A DNA stretch of 14,797 nucleotides from an uncultured Clostridia bacterium (lineage in GTDB: Bacteria > Bacillota > Clostridia > Christensenellales > Aristaeellaceae): the NCBI GenBank assembly GCA_934615145.1, contig CAKTTM010000014.1, positions 1-14,797 on the forward strand, written 5' to 3'. Numbering within the stretch: position 1 is the stretch's first letter; the number at the start of each line of letters is the position of its first letter. Below the pieces are notes generated by a model, which saw nothing but the letters and a program-made list of their open reading frames with translations, searched no databases and was not told the origin of the DNA. This document shows, piece by piece, positions 7,375 through 14,797 of the stretch. The position numbers and the translations under genes are program-made.

Positions 7375-8285
7375 TGGCCTTCCTCCAGCAGCATCAGAAT
7401 CAGCGCCATGCGCATGTACTTGCCATTGAGCACCTGCTTGAAATAGGCCGCGCGGGGGTCCTGGTCGATGGCGACCGATATCTCATTGACGCGGGGCAGC
7501 GGGTGCATGATGATCAGGTCTTCCCTGGCGCCTTCCAGCTTCTGCGGCGTCAGGATGTAGGAGTCCTTCAGGCGGATGTAGTCGTCCTCGTTGAAGAAGC
7601 GCTCGCGCTGCACGCGGGTCATGTAGAGCACATCCAGCTCGGGCAGCGCAGACAGCAGATCGGTGGTCTGGATATACGGCACATTGCGATTCTTCAGGTG
7701 CTGCTTGACATAGCTGGGCACCTTGAGCTCCTCGGGGGAGATCATCACGAAGCTATTGTCCTCGTAGCGGCTCATGGCCTCCACCAGCGAATGCACCGTG
7801 CGGCCGAACTTCAGGTCGCCGCAGACGCCGACCTTGAGGCCCGACACCCGGCCCTTTTCGCGGTGGATGGTGAAGAGATCCGCCAGCGTCTGGGTGGGGT
7901 GGTTGTGGCCGCCGTCACCAGCGTTAATGACAGGCACGGTGGCATTGAGCGAGGCCACCAGCGGCGCGCCCTCCTTGGGGTGACGCATGGCGATGATATC
8001 AGCGTAGCAGCTGATGGTCTTGACCGTGTCGGCCACGCTCTCGCCCTTGGCGGCGGAGCTGGACTGCGCCTCGGAAAAGCCGATCACCTGACCGCCCAGC
8101 TCGTACATGGCCGCCTCAAAGCTGAGACGGGTGCGTGTGGAGGGCTCAAAGAAAAGGCTTGCCAGCTTTTTGTGGGCCATGCGGCTGTGGTAGGTAGTAG
8201 GGTGGGCTACGATGTCATCGGCGACCGCCATCAGGCGGTCGATCTCCTGGGGCTCCAGGTCCATGATGCTGATGAGGCTCCTCAT
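7371..8285 (-). CDS. pyrB: Aspartate carbamoyltransferase catalytic subunit
   Basis: Condenses carbamoyl phosphate with L-aspartate to N-carbamoyl-aspartate, the committed step of UMP synthesis. Product of 304 residues, standard length. Active-site motifs are intact: the carbamoyl-phosphate loop FEPSTRTR (residues 46-53); the SSSAAKGES loop with Lys80, contributed to the neighbouring subunit; [10 protein letters not shown] with His129-Gln132; and HPLPRVNEI near the C-terminus. The start is ATG 8285, which overlaps the pyrE stop as ATGA and follows AGGAG by 7 bases. A TTG six codons upstream is in frame but lies before that ribosome site, so it is less likely. Together with pyrI it should form the regulated holoenzyme. 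Confidence 0.96.
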   Translation of the reverse strand: MRSLISIMDLEPQEIDRLMAVADDIVAHPTTYHSRMAHKKLASLFFEPSTRTRLSFEAAMYELGGQVIGFSEAQSSSAAKGESVADTVKTISCYADIIAMRHPKEGAPLVASLNATVPVINAGDGGHNHPTQTLADLFTIHREKGRVSGLKVGVCGDLKFGRTVHSLVEAMSRYEDNSFVMISPEELKVPSYVKQHLKNRNVPYIQTTDLLSALPELDVLYMTRVQRERFFNEDDYIRLKDSYILTPQKLEGAREDLIIMHPLPRVNEISVAIDQDPRAAYFKQVLNGKYMRMALILMLLEEGQ

Positions 8286-8941
8286 GCGTTTGCTCCTATC
8301 CAAGATTCATCCTGCGGATTGTCCCTGAACTGCTTGAGCCGCTGCTCATCCTCCGGCCGGATGTAGCCGGAGAGAGCAGCCTGCGCCACCACAGCGTCAA
8401 AATCTGTCAGGCTGTGATTATCGATACCGGCTGCGCGCAGCCGCTCAAGCCCCTTTGACATGCCATAGGTAAAGATGCTGACAATGCCCAGCACCTGGGC
8501 GCCGGCGGCCCGCAGCACCTCGACCACCTCGATGACGCTGCCCGCGGTGGAGATCAGGTCTTCGATGACCACCACCTTCTGCCCGGGCTTTAGCCGCCCC
8601 TCGATCTGGTTTTGCCGCCCGTGATCCTTCTGCCCACCGCGCACATAGCCCATGGGCAGCTTCAGCAGATGCGCCGCGATGGCGGCGTGGGGGATGCCGG
8701 CCGTGCTGGTGCCCATCAGGGCCTCGCAGTCGGGGTAGAGCGCTGTCACGGTGTCGGCGATGCCCTGCTCGATGATGCCGCGGGCATCAGTATCCGACAG
8801 CGTCAGGCGGTTGTCGCAGTAGATGGGGCTCTTGATGCCGCTGGCCCAGGTGAAGGGCTCATCGGGCCGCAGGAAGACCGCCTGTACGCGCAGCAGCTGC
8901 GCCGCCACCTGGTCTCTTAAAGTCATGTCAGCAGAAGGCAT
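8282..8941 (-). CDS. pyrE: Orotate phosphoribosyltransferase
   Basis: Transfers ribose 5-phosphate from PRPP to orotate to give orotidine monophosphate. Product of 219 residues, normal for the family. The PRPP-binding motif [13 protein letters not shown] occupies residues 123-135 and the catalytic flexible-loop region [11 protein letters not shown] follows residue 104. [12 protein letters not shown] near residue 34 is the usual N-terminal signature. The start is ATG 8941, 6 bases after AGGAGGT and overlapping the end of pyrF by 14 bases. A second in-frame ATG at 8926 is 21 bases from the ribosome site and is less likely. The frame is open further upstream inside pyrF but without family similarity. 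Confidence 0.95.
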   Translation of the reverse strand: MPSADMTLRDQVAAQLLRVQAVFLRPDEPFTWASGIKSPIYCDNRLTLSDTDARGIIEQGIADTVTALYPDCEALMGTSTAGIPHAAIAAHLLKLPMGYVRGGQKDHGRQNQIEGRLKPGQKVVVIEDLISTAGSVIEVVEVLRAAGAQVLGIVSIFTYGMSKGLERLRAAGIDNHSLTDFDAVVAQAALSGYIRPEDEQRLKQFRDNPQDESWIGANA

Positions 8942-9623
8942 CCACGCACCTCCTATAAGCGGCCTCAGGGTCCTCGGCCGCGGTGATGGGCCGGCCGACC
9001 ACGATGAAGTCAGAGCCGATCTCCTTTGCTTTTTCAGGCGTGGTGATGCGCGTCTGGTCATCCCCCGCGCTGCCAGCAAAGCGGATGCCGGGCGTCACGG
9101 TCAGAAAGTTCGCGCCGCAGGCCGCGTGCACCGTGGCCGCCTCCAGCGGCGAGCAGACCACGCCATCCAGGCCAGCGGCACGCGCGTTCATGGCGTAGTG
9201 CCTGACCACCTCGTCAAGAGGGCGGTCGATCAGCAGTTCGCTTTCCATCACGGCCTGGCTGGTGCTGGTCAGCTGCGTCACCGCGATCAGCAGCGGCCGG
9301 CTGCCGTCCGCCCTGGTCAAGCCGCGCAGGGCGGCCTGCATCATGGCGATGCCGCCTGCCGCGTGCAGGTTGACAAGGTCCACATCCAGGGAGCTCAATA
9401 CCCGCATGGCCTTCTCCACGGTGTTGGGGATATCATGCAGCTTGAGGTCCAGGAATATCCTGTGCTCCAGGGCCTTGATGTCCCGCACGATCTGCGGCCC
9501 GGCCGCGTAGTACAGCTCCATGCCGATCTTGACATAGGGCTTGACCTGGCCAAAGCGGCTGAGGAAATCCAGTGTTTCCTGTGCCGTGGCATAGTCGCAG
9601 GCAATGATGACCTCTCTGTTCAC
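8928..9623 (-). CDS. pyrF: Orotidine 5'-phosphate decarboxylase
   Basis: Final step of de novo UMP synthesis, decarboxylating OMP. Product of 231 residues of the class I (PyrF) family: Asp10 and Lys32 in the first strands, and the catalytic [10 protein letters not shown] array with Asp59, Lys61 and Asp64. The phosphate-binding end includes TPGIRF and IVVGRPIT. The start codon is GTG (9621-9623), overlapping the pyrD stop as GTGA, with GGAGGG 8 bases upstream. The 3' end overlaps pyrE by 14 bases. This tight overlap with both neighbours suggests coupled translation. Confidence 0.96.
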   Translation of the reverse strand: MNREVIIACDYATAQETLDFLSRFGQVKPYVKIGMELYYAAGPQIVRDIKALEHRIFLDLKLHDIPNTVEKAMRVLSSLDVDLVNLHAAGGIAMMQAALRGLTRADGSRPLLIAVTQLTSTSQAVMESELLIDRPLDEVVRHYAMNARAAGLDGVVCSPLEAATVHAACGANFLTVTPGIRFAGSAGDDQTRITTPEKAKEIGSDFIVVGRPITAAEDPEAAYRRCVDAFC

Positions 9624-10534
9624 GCGCTCATCCCTCCAATGATGTCATGTAAGTCGCTGATGCCAAGCCGCGCCATCTCGCGGGGCAGATCCTCCACGAT
9701 TTGGCGGCAGATAAAGGGATCGACCAGGTTGGCGGCGCCCACCTGTACGGCGGTGGCGCCGGCCAGCATCATCTCCAGCACATCGCGGGCGGAGCTTATG
9801 CCCCCCATGCCCACCACCGGGATGCTGACGGCGCGGTAGACCTTGTGCACCAGGTGCAGCGCCAGCGGGAAGACGGCAGGGCCGCTTAAGCCCCCTGTCA
9901 CATTGGCCAGCACCGGGCGGCGGGTCTTTAGATCGATGCGCATGCCCACATAGGTGTTGATCAGGCTCAGCGCGTCGGCACCCGCCTGCTCACAGGCCTG
10001 CGCGATGGCCGCGATATCGGTCACATTGGGCGACAGCTTGATGATCAGGGGCTTGCGGCAGACCGCGCGCACGGCTGCGGTCACCTGCGCTGCCAGCTCA
10101 GGGCTGACGCCAAAGCTCATGCCGCCCAAGTGCACATTGGGGCAGGAGATGTTGACCTCCAGCCAGCCGATCTGCTCCTCCGGGTCCAGCAGCCGGCAGG
10201 TCTCCACATATTCCTCCAGCGAAAAGCCCGAGACATTGGCCATCACGGGCTTGTGGAAGTATTGCTTCATCCGGGGCAGTTCCTCGGCAATGACGGCATG
10301 CACCCCCGGATTTTGCAGGCCGATAGCGTTGAGCATGCCGCTGGGGGTCTCGGCCACGCGGGGCGTCGGATTGCCAAAGCGGGGATGCAGCGTGGTGCCC
10401 TTAAAGCTAAAGGAGCCCAGGCAGTTGATGTCATACAGCTCTGCCATCTCAGCGCCGTAGCCAAAGCAGCCGCTGGCGCCCATGACAGGGTTGTCAAGCT
10501 GGATGCCGCAGAGGCTGACCTGTGTGTTTACCAT
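9620..10534 (-). CDS. pyrD: Dihydroorotate dehydrogenase B, catalytic subunit
   Basis: FMN enzyme oxidising dihydroorotate to orotate. Product of 304 residues of class 1B, the type that works with an NAD-linked PyrK electron-transfer subunit. Visible features: FKGTT with Lys45; NAIGLQNPG near residue 69; [11 protein letters not shown] with Cys131 as the active-site base typical of class 1; and [21 protein letters not shown] for FMN phosphate. The ATG at 10534 follows AAGGAGG by about 7 bases and overlaps pyrK by 7 bases. Being a class 1B enzyme beside PyrK, it should be cytosolic and pass electrons to NAD+ rather than to quinone, suiting anaerobic growth. Confidence 0.95.
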   Translation of the reverse strand: MVNTQVSLCGIQLDNPVMGASGCFGYGAEMAELYDINCLGSFSFKGTTLHPRFGNPTPRVAETPSGMLNAIGLQNPGVHAVIAEELPRMKQYFHKPVMANVSGFSLEEYVETCRLLDPEEQIGWLEVNISCPNVHLGGMSFGVSPELAAQVTAAVRAVCRKPLIIKLSPNVTDIAAIAQACEQAGADALSLINTYVGMRIDLKTRRPVLANVTGGLSGPAVFPLALHLVHKVYRAVSIPVVGMGGISSARDVLEMMLAGATAVQVGAANLVDPFICRQIVEDLPREMARLGISDLHDIIGGMSA

Positions 10535-11253
10535 TGCAGCTCCTCCTTTAAGAAGACCGGCCCTTCCTTGCAGACGCGTTTGGCGCCATTGCTGGTCTGT
10601 ATGCTGCAGCCCATGCAGGCGCCAAAGCCGCAGGCCATGCGCTCTTCCAGGCTCAGCTGACCAGGCAGGGGCAGGGCGCTTAAGGCCTTGAGCATCGGCA
10701 CCGGGCCGCAGGCGTAGAGATAGCTGTCTGCCTTTTGCAGCGGCACATCGGTCACCAGGCCCTTTTCCCCCGCGCTGCCGTCCACGGTGCAGAGGCTGAC
10801 CGACATCAGGCGCTCGAATTCTTCCTGATAAAAGACCTCGCCAGCCGCGCCAAAGCCCATCACCAGTCGGGGCTGCTTGCCCTGCCTTATCAGCTCAAGC
10901 CCCAGCTGGTACAGCGGCGGCAGGCCCACCCCGCCGCCGATCAGCAGCGGATGCTGACCGCTGGGTGCCAGGTCAAAGCCATTGCCCAGGCCCGTCAGCA
11001 AGTCCAGCCTGTCCCCAGCCTTGCAGTCGGCCATCCAGGCGGTGCCGTCACCCACCACCTTGTAGATCAGCGTCATGCCAGCCTCATCCCAGGCGGCCAC
11101 CGACAGCGGGCGGCGCAGGTAGGCATTGCCTACCTTGACATTGACAAATTGTCCGGGCCGCAGCATGGCAGAGCTGTCGCCCTTCAGCCGCATCTCATAG
11201 ACCAGGCTGGCAATCGGCCGATTGTCCAGCACCTCATACCATCCTTGCTTCAT
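10528..11253 (-). CDS. pyrK: Dihydroorotate dehydrogenase B, electron-transfer subunit
   Basis: Flavin and iron-sulfur partner of PyrD that carries electrons from FMN to NAD+. Product of 241 residues, a little under the usual 250-260. In order: an FAD-binding domain with the RRPLS motif at 47-51, an NAD-binding region with GGGVG at 106-110 and YACGP near residue 180, and a [2Fe-2S] site of four cysteines (208, 213, 216, 228) within ACGFGACMGC and the following segment. The start is ATG 11253, overlapping the pyrC stop as ATGA, with GGGAGGG just upstream. The open frame reaches 16 codons further back into pyrC but those residues do not look like the family. Confidence 0.95.
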   Translation of the reverse strand: MKQGWYEVLDNRPIASLVYEMRLKGDSSAMLRPGQFVNVKVGNAYLRRPLSVAAWDEAGMTLIYKVVGDGTAWMADCKAGDRLDLLTGLGNGFDLAPSGQHPLLIGGGVGLPPLYQLGLELIRQGKQPRLVMGFGAAGEVFYQEEFERLMSVSLCTVDGSAGEKGLVTDVPLQKADSYLYACGPVPMLKALSALPLPGQLSLEERMACGFGACMGCSIQTSNGAKRVCKEGPVFLKEELQW

Positions 11254-12515
11254 ATGCCCTCCCGCCAGGCCACCCGGCCCTGGGCGATTGTCATGCGGCA
11301 TCTGCCCGTGGCCTGCCAGCCGGTGAAGGGCGTGGCGCGGCCCATGGAGACAAACTGCTCAGGGTCGACCGCGTAGCTTAAGCGCAGATCCCAGACGCAC
11401 AGATCGGCCGCCTCGCCCTCGCGGATGCCAAGGGGCAGCTGGAAGCGCCGGTTGGGCGCAAAGTGCATGGCCTCCACCAGGCGCGCCGTGGAAAGGATGC
11501 CCGGCAGCACCAGATGATGGTAGAGCAGCGGGAAGGCAGTCTCCAGCCCCACGATGCCGTTCATGCTGTGCAGCAGGCCCTGGGCCTTTTCCTGCGCGGT
11601 GTGCGGCGCGTGGTCGGTGGCGATCATGTCCACCGTGCCGTCGATCAGGCCGGCTAGCAGTGCCTCACGGTCCGCCTTGGCGCGGATGGGCGGGTTCATC
11701 TTAAAGCGGCCATCGTCCTGCAGCATGCTGTCGTCCATCAGCAGGTAGTGGGGCGCCGTCTCGCAGGTGACATCCAGGCCCTCTGCCTTGGCCTGGCGGA
11801 TCAGCGCCACGCTCTCTTTACTTGAGATATGGCAGGCGTGATATCGCCCGCCCACCTGGCGCAGCAGGTCCAGATCGCGCTTGAGCTGGCCCCACTCGCT
11901 CTTTGGGTCATTGCCCGGCAGACCATGCTGACGCGCGTAGTCGCCATCATGTATCACCCCGCCATTGACCAGGCGCTCAGCCTCGCAGTGGGCGACGATG
12001 ATATGGTTCAGGCGCTTGGCCTCCATCATGGCCTGGCGCATCATTTCATCATCCTGCACGCCCCGGCCGTCGTCAGAGAAGCCCGCCACATAGGGCGCCA
12101 TCGCTGCCATCTGGGACAGGCGCTCACCCTTTTCTTCCACGGTGATGGTGCCATAGGGCAGCACCTGCACCAGAGCGCCAGCCTCGATCAGCCGCAGCTG
12201 CTCTTTAAGATGCTCCAGGCTGTCGGGCGCCGGGCGCAGGTTGGGCATGGCGCACAGGCGGCAGTAGCCCCCGCGGGCCGCCGCCAGGGTGCCGGTGGCC
12301 ATGGTCTCCTTCATTGAAAAACCGGGCTCCCTCAGATGCACGTGAACATCTGTGAAACCCGGTAATACATGGAGGCCGCTGAGATCGATGATGTGGTCTT
12401 GCGGCCCCGGCCGCCTGGACGATATCTCCGTCACCCTTCCCTCGTGGAGAAACAGGTTCCCCTCTATCCAGCCGCCATCCCGCCAGATCAGGGCCCCCTG
12501 GAGCACGCTATTCAT
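11250..12515 (-). CDS. pyrC: Dihydroorotase
   Basis: Zinc amidohydrolase closing N-carbamoyl-aspartate to dihydroorotate. Product of 421 residues, normal for the bacterial class I type related to the dihydroorotase domain of eukaryotic CAD. Metal-site residues are present: DVHVHLREPG with His58 and His60, a conserved FSDDG with Asp149-150, His176 in IVAHCEAE, His229 in ACHISS, and IATDHAPHT with Asp301. The start is ATG 12515, 9 bases after GGGAGG. The open frame continues 55 codons further upstream through the promoter region, but that stretch lacks similarity. It is the first gene of the operon, so the operon promoter lies immediately before it. Confidence 0.95.
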   Translation of the reverse strand: MNSVLQGALIWRDGGWIEGNLFLHEGRVTEISSRRPGPQDHIIDLSGLHVLPGFTDVHVHLREPGFSMKETMATGTLAAARGGYCRLCAMPNLRPAPDSLEHLKEQLRLIEAGALVQVLPYGTITVEEKGERLSQMAAMAPYVAGFSDDGRGVQDDEMMRQAMMEAKRLNHIIVAHCEAERLVNGGVIHDGDYARQHGLPGNDPKSEWGQLKRDLDLLRQVGGRYHACHISSKESVALIRQAKAEGLDVTCETAPHYLLMDDSMLQDDGRFKMNPPIRAKADREALLAGLIDGTVDMIATDHAPHTAQEKAQGLLHSMNGIVGLETAFPLLYHHLVLPGILSTARLVEAMHFAPNRRFQLPLGIREGEAADLCVWDLRLSYAVDPEQFVSMGRATPFTGWQATGRCRMTIAQGRVAWREGI

Positions 12516-12545
12516 CCGCAACTGCCTCCCTTTCGCGTTCACGGC

Positions 12546-12574
12546 ATGATAGCAGAAAGCACTGAACATTGCAA
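12546..12574 (-). promoter_or_regulatory. Promoter of the pyr operon
   Basis: On the minus strand TTGCAA (12569-12574) and TATCAT (12546-12551, 5 of 6 matches) are 17 bases apart. The -10 is preceded by TGC, an extended -10 element. Transcription would start near 12539, leaving a leader of only about 24 bases before pyrC. That is too short for a PyrR-type or pyrBI-type attenuator. Confidence 0.65.
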
Positions 12575-12639
12575 GAGGTATTTCACTTATTGTTCGCCTG
12601 TTTTTTGCAGCCCTTGGTTTGCCCCGCTGCAGCTGAACA

Positions 12640-12648
12640 TGATATACT
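12640..12648 (+). promoter_or_regulatory. Extended -10 promoter of the alcohol dehydrogenase gene
   Basis: TGATATACT carries TG, one base, then TATACT (12643-12648, 5 of 6 matches). No good -35 is seen at 16-18 bases; TTTGCC at 19 bases is weak. The element is flanked by CTGCAG at 12627-12632 and 12647-12652, 20 bases apart, a possible operator pair. Confidence 0.45.
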
Positions 12649-12678
12649 GCAGCCATCACCGACAGGGAGGAACAATGC

Positions 12679-13854
12679 ATGGAGCCTTTTGTTTTTCATA
12701 ACCTGACACGCTTTGTCTTTGGCCCCGATGCCGAGCAGCAGGCAGGCGAGGAGATCGCAAGGCTTGGCCTCAAAAGGCTGCTGCTGGTCTATGGCCAGGG
12801 CTCTGTTGAGCGCTCTGGCCTGCTGGACCGCGTCAAGGTGTCACTGGGCGCGCATGAGATCAGCTGGCTGCCCCTGGGCGGCGTGCTGCCCAACCCCTTG
12901 AGCGACAAGGTCTACGAGGGCATCAAGCTATGCCGCGATGAGGGCGTGGATGGGGTGCTGGCCATCGGCGGCGGCAGCGCCATCGACACCGCCAAGGCCA
13001 TCGCCCACGGCGTGCACTATGACGGCGATTTCTGGGACCTGTTCAGCGGTAAAGCCAGCGCCACCGGCGCCCTGCCCGTCATCTGCGTGCCCACGATAGC
13101 GGCCGCCGGCAGCGAGTCGAGCAACTCCGCCGTCATCACCCATGATCAGCTGCAGCTAAAGCGCGGCCTGAGGAGCGAGTATAACCGTCCCAAACTCAGC
13201 CTCATGAACCCCAGGCTCACCTATACTGTGCCCGCCATCCAAAAGGCCTACGGCATCGCCGACATGATGGCCCATATATTCGAGCGCTATTTTACCAACA
13301 CCAAGTCGGTGCTGCTCACCGACGAGCTCTGCGAAGGTGTGCTGCGCACCGTCATCAAAGCCGGGCCCAAGGCATTGAAACACCCGGAGGATTACGACGC
13401 CCATGCCGACCTGATGTGGGCGGGCACCCTGGCGCATAACGACACGCTGTCCACCGGCCGTCAGCAGGACTGGAGCTCGCATGCCATGGCGCATGCCATC
13501 TCCGCGCGTTACGACGCGCCCCACGGCGGCGTGCTGGCGGTGCTCTTCCCCTATTGGATGAAGTATCAGCTGGATCACGATGTGGACAGGTTCAAGCAGT
13601 TCGCCGTCAAGGTGATGCGGGTCAAGCCCGACGACAAGGACAAGCCCAAGCGTACCGCCGAGGAAGGCATCGCCAAGCTGCGCGGCTTCTTTAACAAGCT
13701 GGGTCTGCCCGATCGCTTAAGCGAGCTGGGCGTCAAGGAAGAGGACCTGCCGCAACTGGTCAAGGAGGCGCCCTTTCACGCCCAGGGCAAGCTGGGTTTC
13801 TTCAGTCCGCTGAGCGCAGACGATGTGATGGCGATCTACCGCAAGGCCCTCTGA
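12679..13854 (+). CDS. Iron-containing alcohol dehydrogenase, butanol dehydrogenase type
   Basis: Group III metal-dependent alcohol dehydrogenase that reduces aldehydes or oxidises alcohols with NAD(P)H; the resemblance is to clostridial butanol dehydrogenases and YqhD. Product of 391 residues, typical length. Visible features: the N-terminal FHNLTRFVFGPDAE; the nucleotide-binding IGGGSAIDTAKAIA with GGGS at 97-100; and the four expected iron ligands Asp195, His199, His268 and His282 within IADMMAHI, SSHAMAHAI and APHGG. The start is ATG 12679, 8 bases after AGGGAGG. Another ATG at 12675 in a different frame would give only an eight-residue peptide. It diverges from the pyr operon across 163 bases and overlaps the end of tadA by 19 bases. 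A fermentative role is likely; the exact substrate is not readable. Confidence 0.88.
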   Translation: MEPFVFHNLTRFVFGPDAEQQAGEEIARLGLKRLLLVYGQGSVERSGLLDRVKVSLGAHEISWLPLGGVLPNPLSDKVYEGIKLCRDEGVDGVLAIGGGSAIDTAKAIAHGVHYDGDFWDLFSGKASATGALPVICVPTIAAAGSESSNSAVITHDQLQLKRGLRSEYNRPKLSLMNPRLTYTVPAIQKAYGIADMMAHIFERYFTNTKSVLLTDELCEGVLRTVIKAGPKALKHPEDYDAHADLMWAGTLAHNDTLSTGRQQDWSSHAMAHAISARYDAPHGGVLAVLFPYWMKYQLDHDVDRFKQFAVKVMRVKPDDKDKPKRTAEEGIAKLRGFFNKLGLPDRLSELGVKEEDLPQLVKEAPFHAQGKLGFFSPLSADDVMAIYRKAL

Positions 13855-14285
13855 GCCTCAAAGAAACGCTTGAGCAGCGCCTGCGCCTCCTCTTCCATCA
13901 CGCCGCCGATGACGCTGACCTGATGGTTGAAGTGGCTGTCCTGCGGCAGGGCATAGAGGCTGCCACAGCAGCCGTAGGCCCTGTCATAGGCGCCAAAGAC
14001 ACAGCGGCTCAGCCCCGCCATCACCATTGCGCCCGCGCACATGGGGCAGGGCTCCAGCGTGACAAACAGCGTGCAGCCCGTCAGGCGGCGAGTGCCCAGA
14101 TGCCGCGCCGCCTGCTGCATGGCCAGCATCTCCGCATGGGCGAAGGGCTGGTCGTCCGCCTCCCGGCGGTTATGGGCGCGGCCAATTACCTGGCCGTCCT
14201 TGACCACCAGGGCCCCCACCGGCACATCCGGCCCGGCCTGGGCCGCCAGGGCCAGCGCCTGGCGCATGTAGTCCAGCTCGCTCAT
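13836..14285 (-). CDS. tadA: tRNA-specific adenosine deaminase TadA
   Basis: Zinc deaminase that converts adenosine 34 to inosine in tRNA-Arg(ACG), essential for decoding. Product of 149 residues. The zinc site is intact: His50 and catalytic Glu52 in FAHAEM, and Cys80 and Cys83 in LEPCPMCAGAM. The HNRRE motif and the VPVGALVV strand near the N-terminus are usual for TadA. The start is ATG 14285, after a G-rich GGGGGG stretch 8 bases upstream. A GTG three codons earlier is in frame but overlaps that stretch. It is convergent with the alcohol dehydrogenase gene, with a 19-base overlap, and has its own promoter. Guanine or cytosine deaminases share the fold, but length and motifs fit TadA. Confidence 0.92.
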   Translation of the reverse strand: MSELDYMRQALALAAQAGPDVPVGALVVKDGQVIGRAHNRREADDQPFAHAEMLAMQQAARHLGTRRLTGCTLFVTLEPCPMCAGAMVMAGLSRCVFGAYDRAYGCCGSLYALPQDSHFNHQVSVIGGVMEEEAQALLKRFFEAQRALR

Positions 14286-14310
14286 GGCACACACCCCCCG
14301 TTAGATATCA

Positions 14311-14340
14311 ATGATAGCAATACAGCCCACAGGAGGTCAA
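14311..14340 (-). promoter_or_regulatory. Promoter of tadA, overlapping the nitroreductase ribosome site
   Basis: On the minus strand TTGACC (14335-14340, 5 of 6) and TATCAT (14311-14316, 5 of 6) are separated by 18 bases, with TGC ahead of the -10. The -35 hexamer shares bases 14335-14337 with the AGGAGGT ribosome site (14331-14337) of the divergent nitroreductase-family gene. Confidence 0.65.
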
Positions 14341-14341
14341 T

Positions 14342-14797
14342 ATGACAAACCCAGTGCTTGAGTGCATCGCCAGCAGGCGCAGCCACCGCAAATACCTGAA
14401 TACCCAGCTAAGCGAAGAGCAGCTTCAGGCCATCATCACCGCGGCGCTGCAATCCCCCAGCGGCATGAACCGCCAGCCCTGGCACTTTAGCGTGGTGCAG
14501 GACGCGGCGCTGATTGAGCGCATGGGCGAGGCCGCGCGCAGGGGCGCGCTCCAGCTGCCCGAGGGCGAGCGCAGCCCGCGCTTTTCCGACCCGGCCTTCA
14601 ATGTCTTCTACCACGCGCCCACCGTCATCGTGCTCAGCGCCGACCAGCACAAGAGTTACGCTGACATGGACTGCGGCATCGCGGCGCAGACCATCGCCCT
14701 GGCCGCCCGCAGCCTGGGGCTGGGCAGCTGCATCATCGCCCTGGCGCGCCTGGCCTTCACCGATGAGGACAAGTCGGGGCTGGAGCAGGCGCTGCAG
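14342..14797 (+). CDS. Nitroreductase-family FMN oxidoreductase, 3' end beyond the window
   Basis: The frame from ATG 14342 stays open for 152 codons to the window edge. AGGAGGT (14331-14337) lies 4 bases upstream, which sets the start. Visible features: the N-terminal SRRSHRKY, whose arginines contact FMN phosphate in this family; AALQSPSGMNRQPWHF near residues 35-50, the usual cofactor-site segment; and DMDCGIAAQTIALAARSLGLGS near residues 112-133, the dimer-interface helix. These proteins use NAD(P)H to reduce nitro compounds, quinones or other substrates through FMN. The physiological substrate is unknown. Probably about 15-25 more residues, including the last FMN contacts, lie outside. 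It diverges from tadA across 56 bases, and I see no clear promoter of its own. Confidence 0.85.
   Translation, partial: MTNPVLECIASRRSHRKYLNTQLSEEQLQAIITAALQSPSGMNRQPWHFSVVQDAALIERMGEAARRGALQLPEGERSPRFSDPAFNVFYHAPTVIVLSADQHKSYADMDCGIAAQTIALAARSLGLGSCIIALARLAFTDEDKSGLEQALQ

Noticed and set aside
8942..9079. N-terminal extension of pyrE inside pyrF
   Set aside because: The extra residues are Arg- and Ser-rich with no family similarity. AGGAGGT sits correctly before ATG 8941.
7374..9839. Long + strand open frames opposite pyrB, pyrE and pyrF
   Set aside because: High GC keeps the antisense frames open. The products lack motifs and ribosome sites, while the minus-strand enzymes have complete active sites.
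12516..12680. N-terminal extension of pyrC by 55 codons
   Set aside because: It would span the operon promoter, lacks dihydroorotase similarity, and ATG 12515 has its own ribosome site.
1..14797. CRISPR arrays, insertion sequences, tRNA or rRNA genes
   Set aside because: No regularly spaced repeats, transposase-like frames with terminal repeats, or RNA gene sequences were recognised when reading the window.

Overview
The window looks like a GC-rich member of the Clostridia. The best marker is a six-cysteine SCIFF peptide gene next to its radical SAM/SPASM maturase, a pair found almost throughout Clostridia. A separate PyrI regulatory subunit beside PyrB, a PyrK/PyrDB-type dihydroorotate dehydrogenase and good AGGAGG-type ribosome binding sites agree with this. 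A Christensenellales-like lineage is possible but is only a guess. TGA is an ordinary stop throughout, so the standard bacterial code applies.

Layout. (1) 34-2137 (+): a decayed gene for a secreted protein with a probable beta-propeller followed by a solute-binding-protein-like region. It carries one frameshift and one in-frame TGA. (2) 2211-3992 (+): mnmG (tRNA wobble uridine modification) with its own promoter. It converges on (3) an aspartate-type aminotransferase at 3986-5185 (-). (4) 5305-6883 (-): the SCIFF cassette, with the peptide gene first, then a hairpin, then the maturase gene. (5) 6949-12515 (-): a compact seven-gene pyrimidine operon transcribed pyrC-pyrK-pyrD-pyrF-pyrE-pyrB-pyrI. 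Every junction overlaps, and one promoter lies about 30 bp ahead of pyrC. (6) 12679-13854 (+): an iron-type alcohol dehydrogenase, divergent from the pyr operon. It converges on (7) tadA at 13836-14285 (-), whose promoter overlaps the leader of (8) a nitroreductase-family gene that starts at 14342 (+) and runs off the window.

How the genes work together. The pyr operon covers the pathway from carbamoyl phosphate plus aspartate to UMP: PyrB/PyrI, PyrC, PyrD/PyrK, PyrE, PyrF. Only the carbamoyl-phosphate synthase genes are missing. No PyrR gene or leader attenuator is visible. The SCIFF pair makes a thioether-crosslinked (ranthipeptide) RiPP. It has its own good promoter but sits directly after pyrI with no evident terminator between. 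mnmG and tadA are unlinked tRNA wobble-position modification genes.

Most worth a second look: the SCIFF peptide has glycine where, as I recall the characterised family member, the crosslinked threonine lies; the hairpin between peptide and maturase genes; and the double-lesion propeller/solute-binding gene. No gap between genes exceeds about 165 bases, and I saw no rRNA, tRNA, CRISPR array or insertion sequence.
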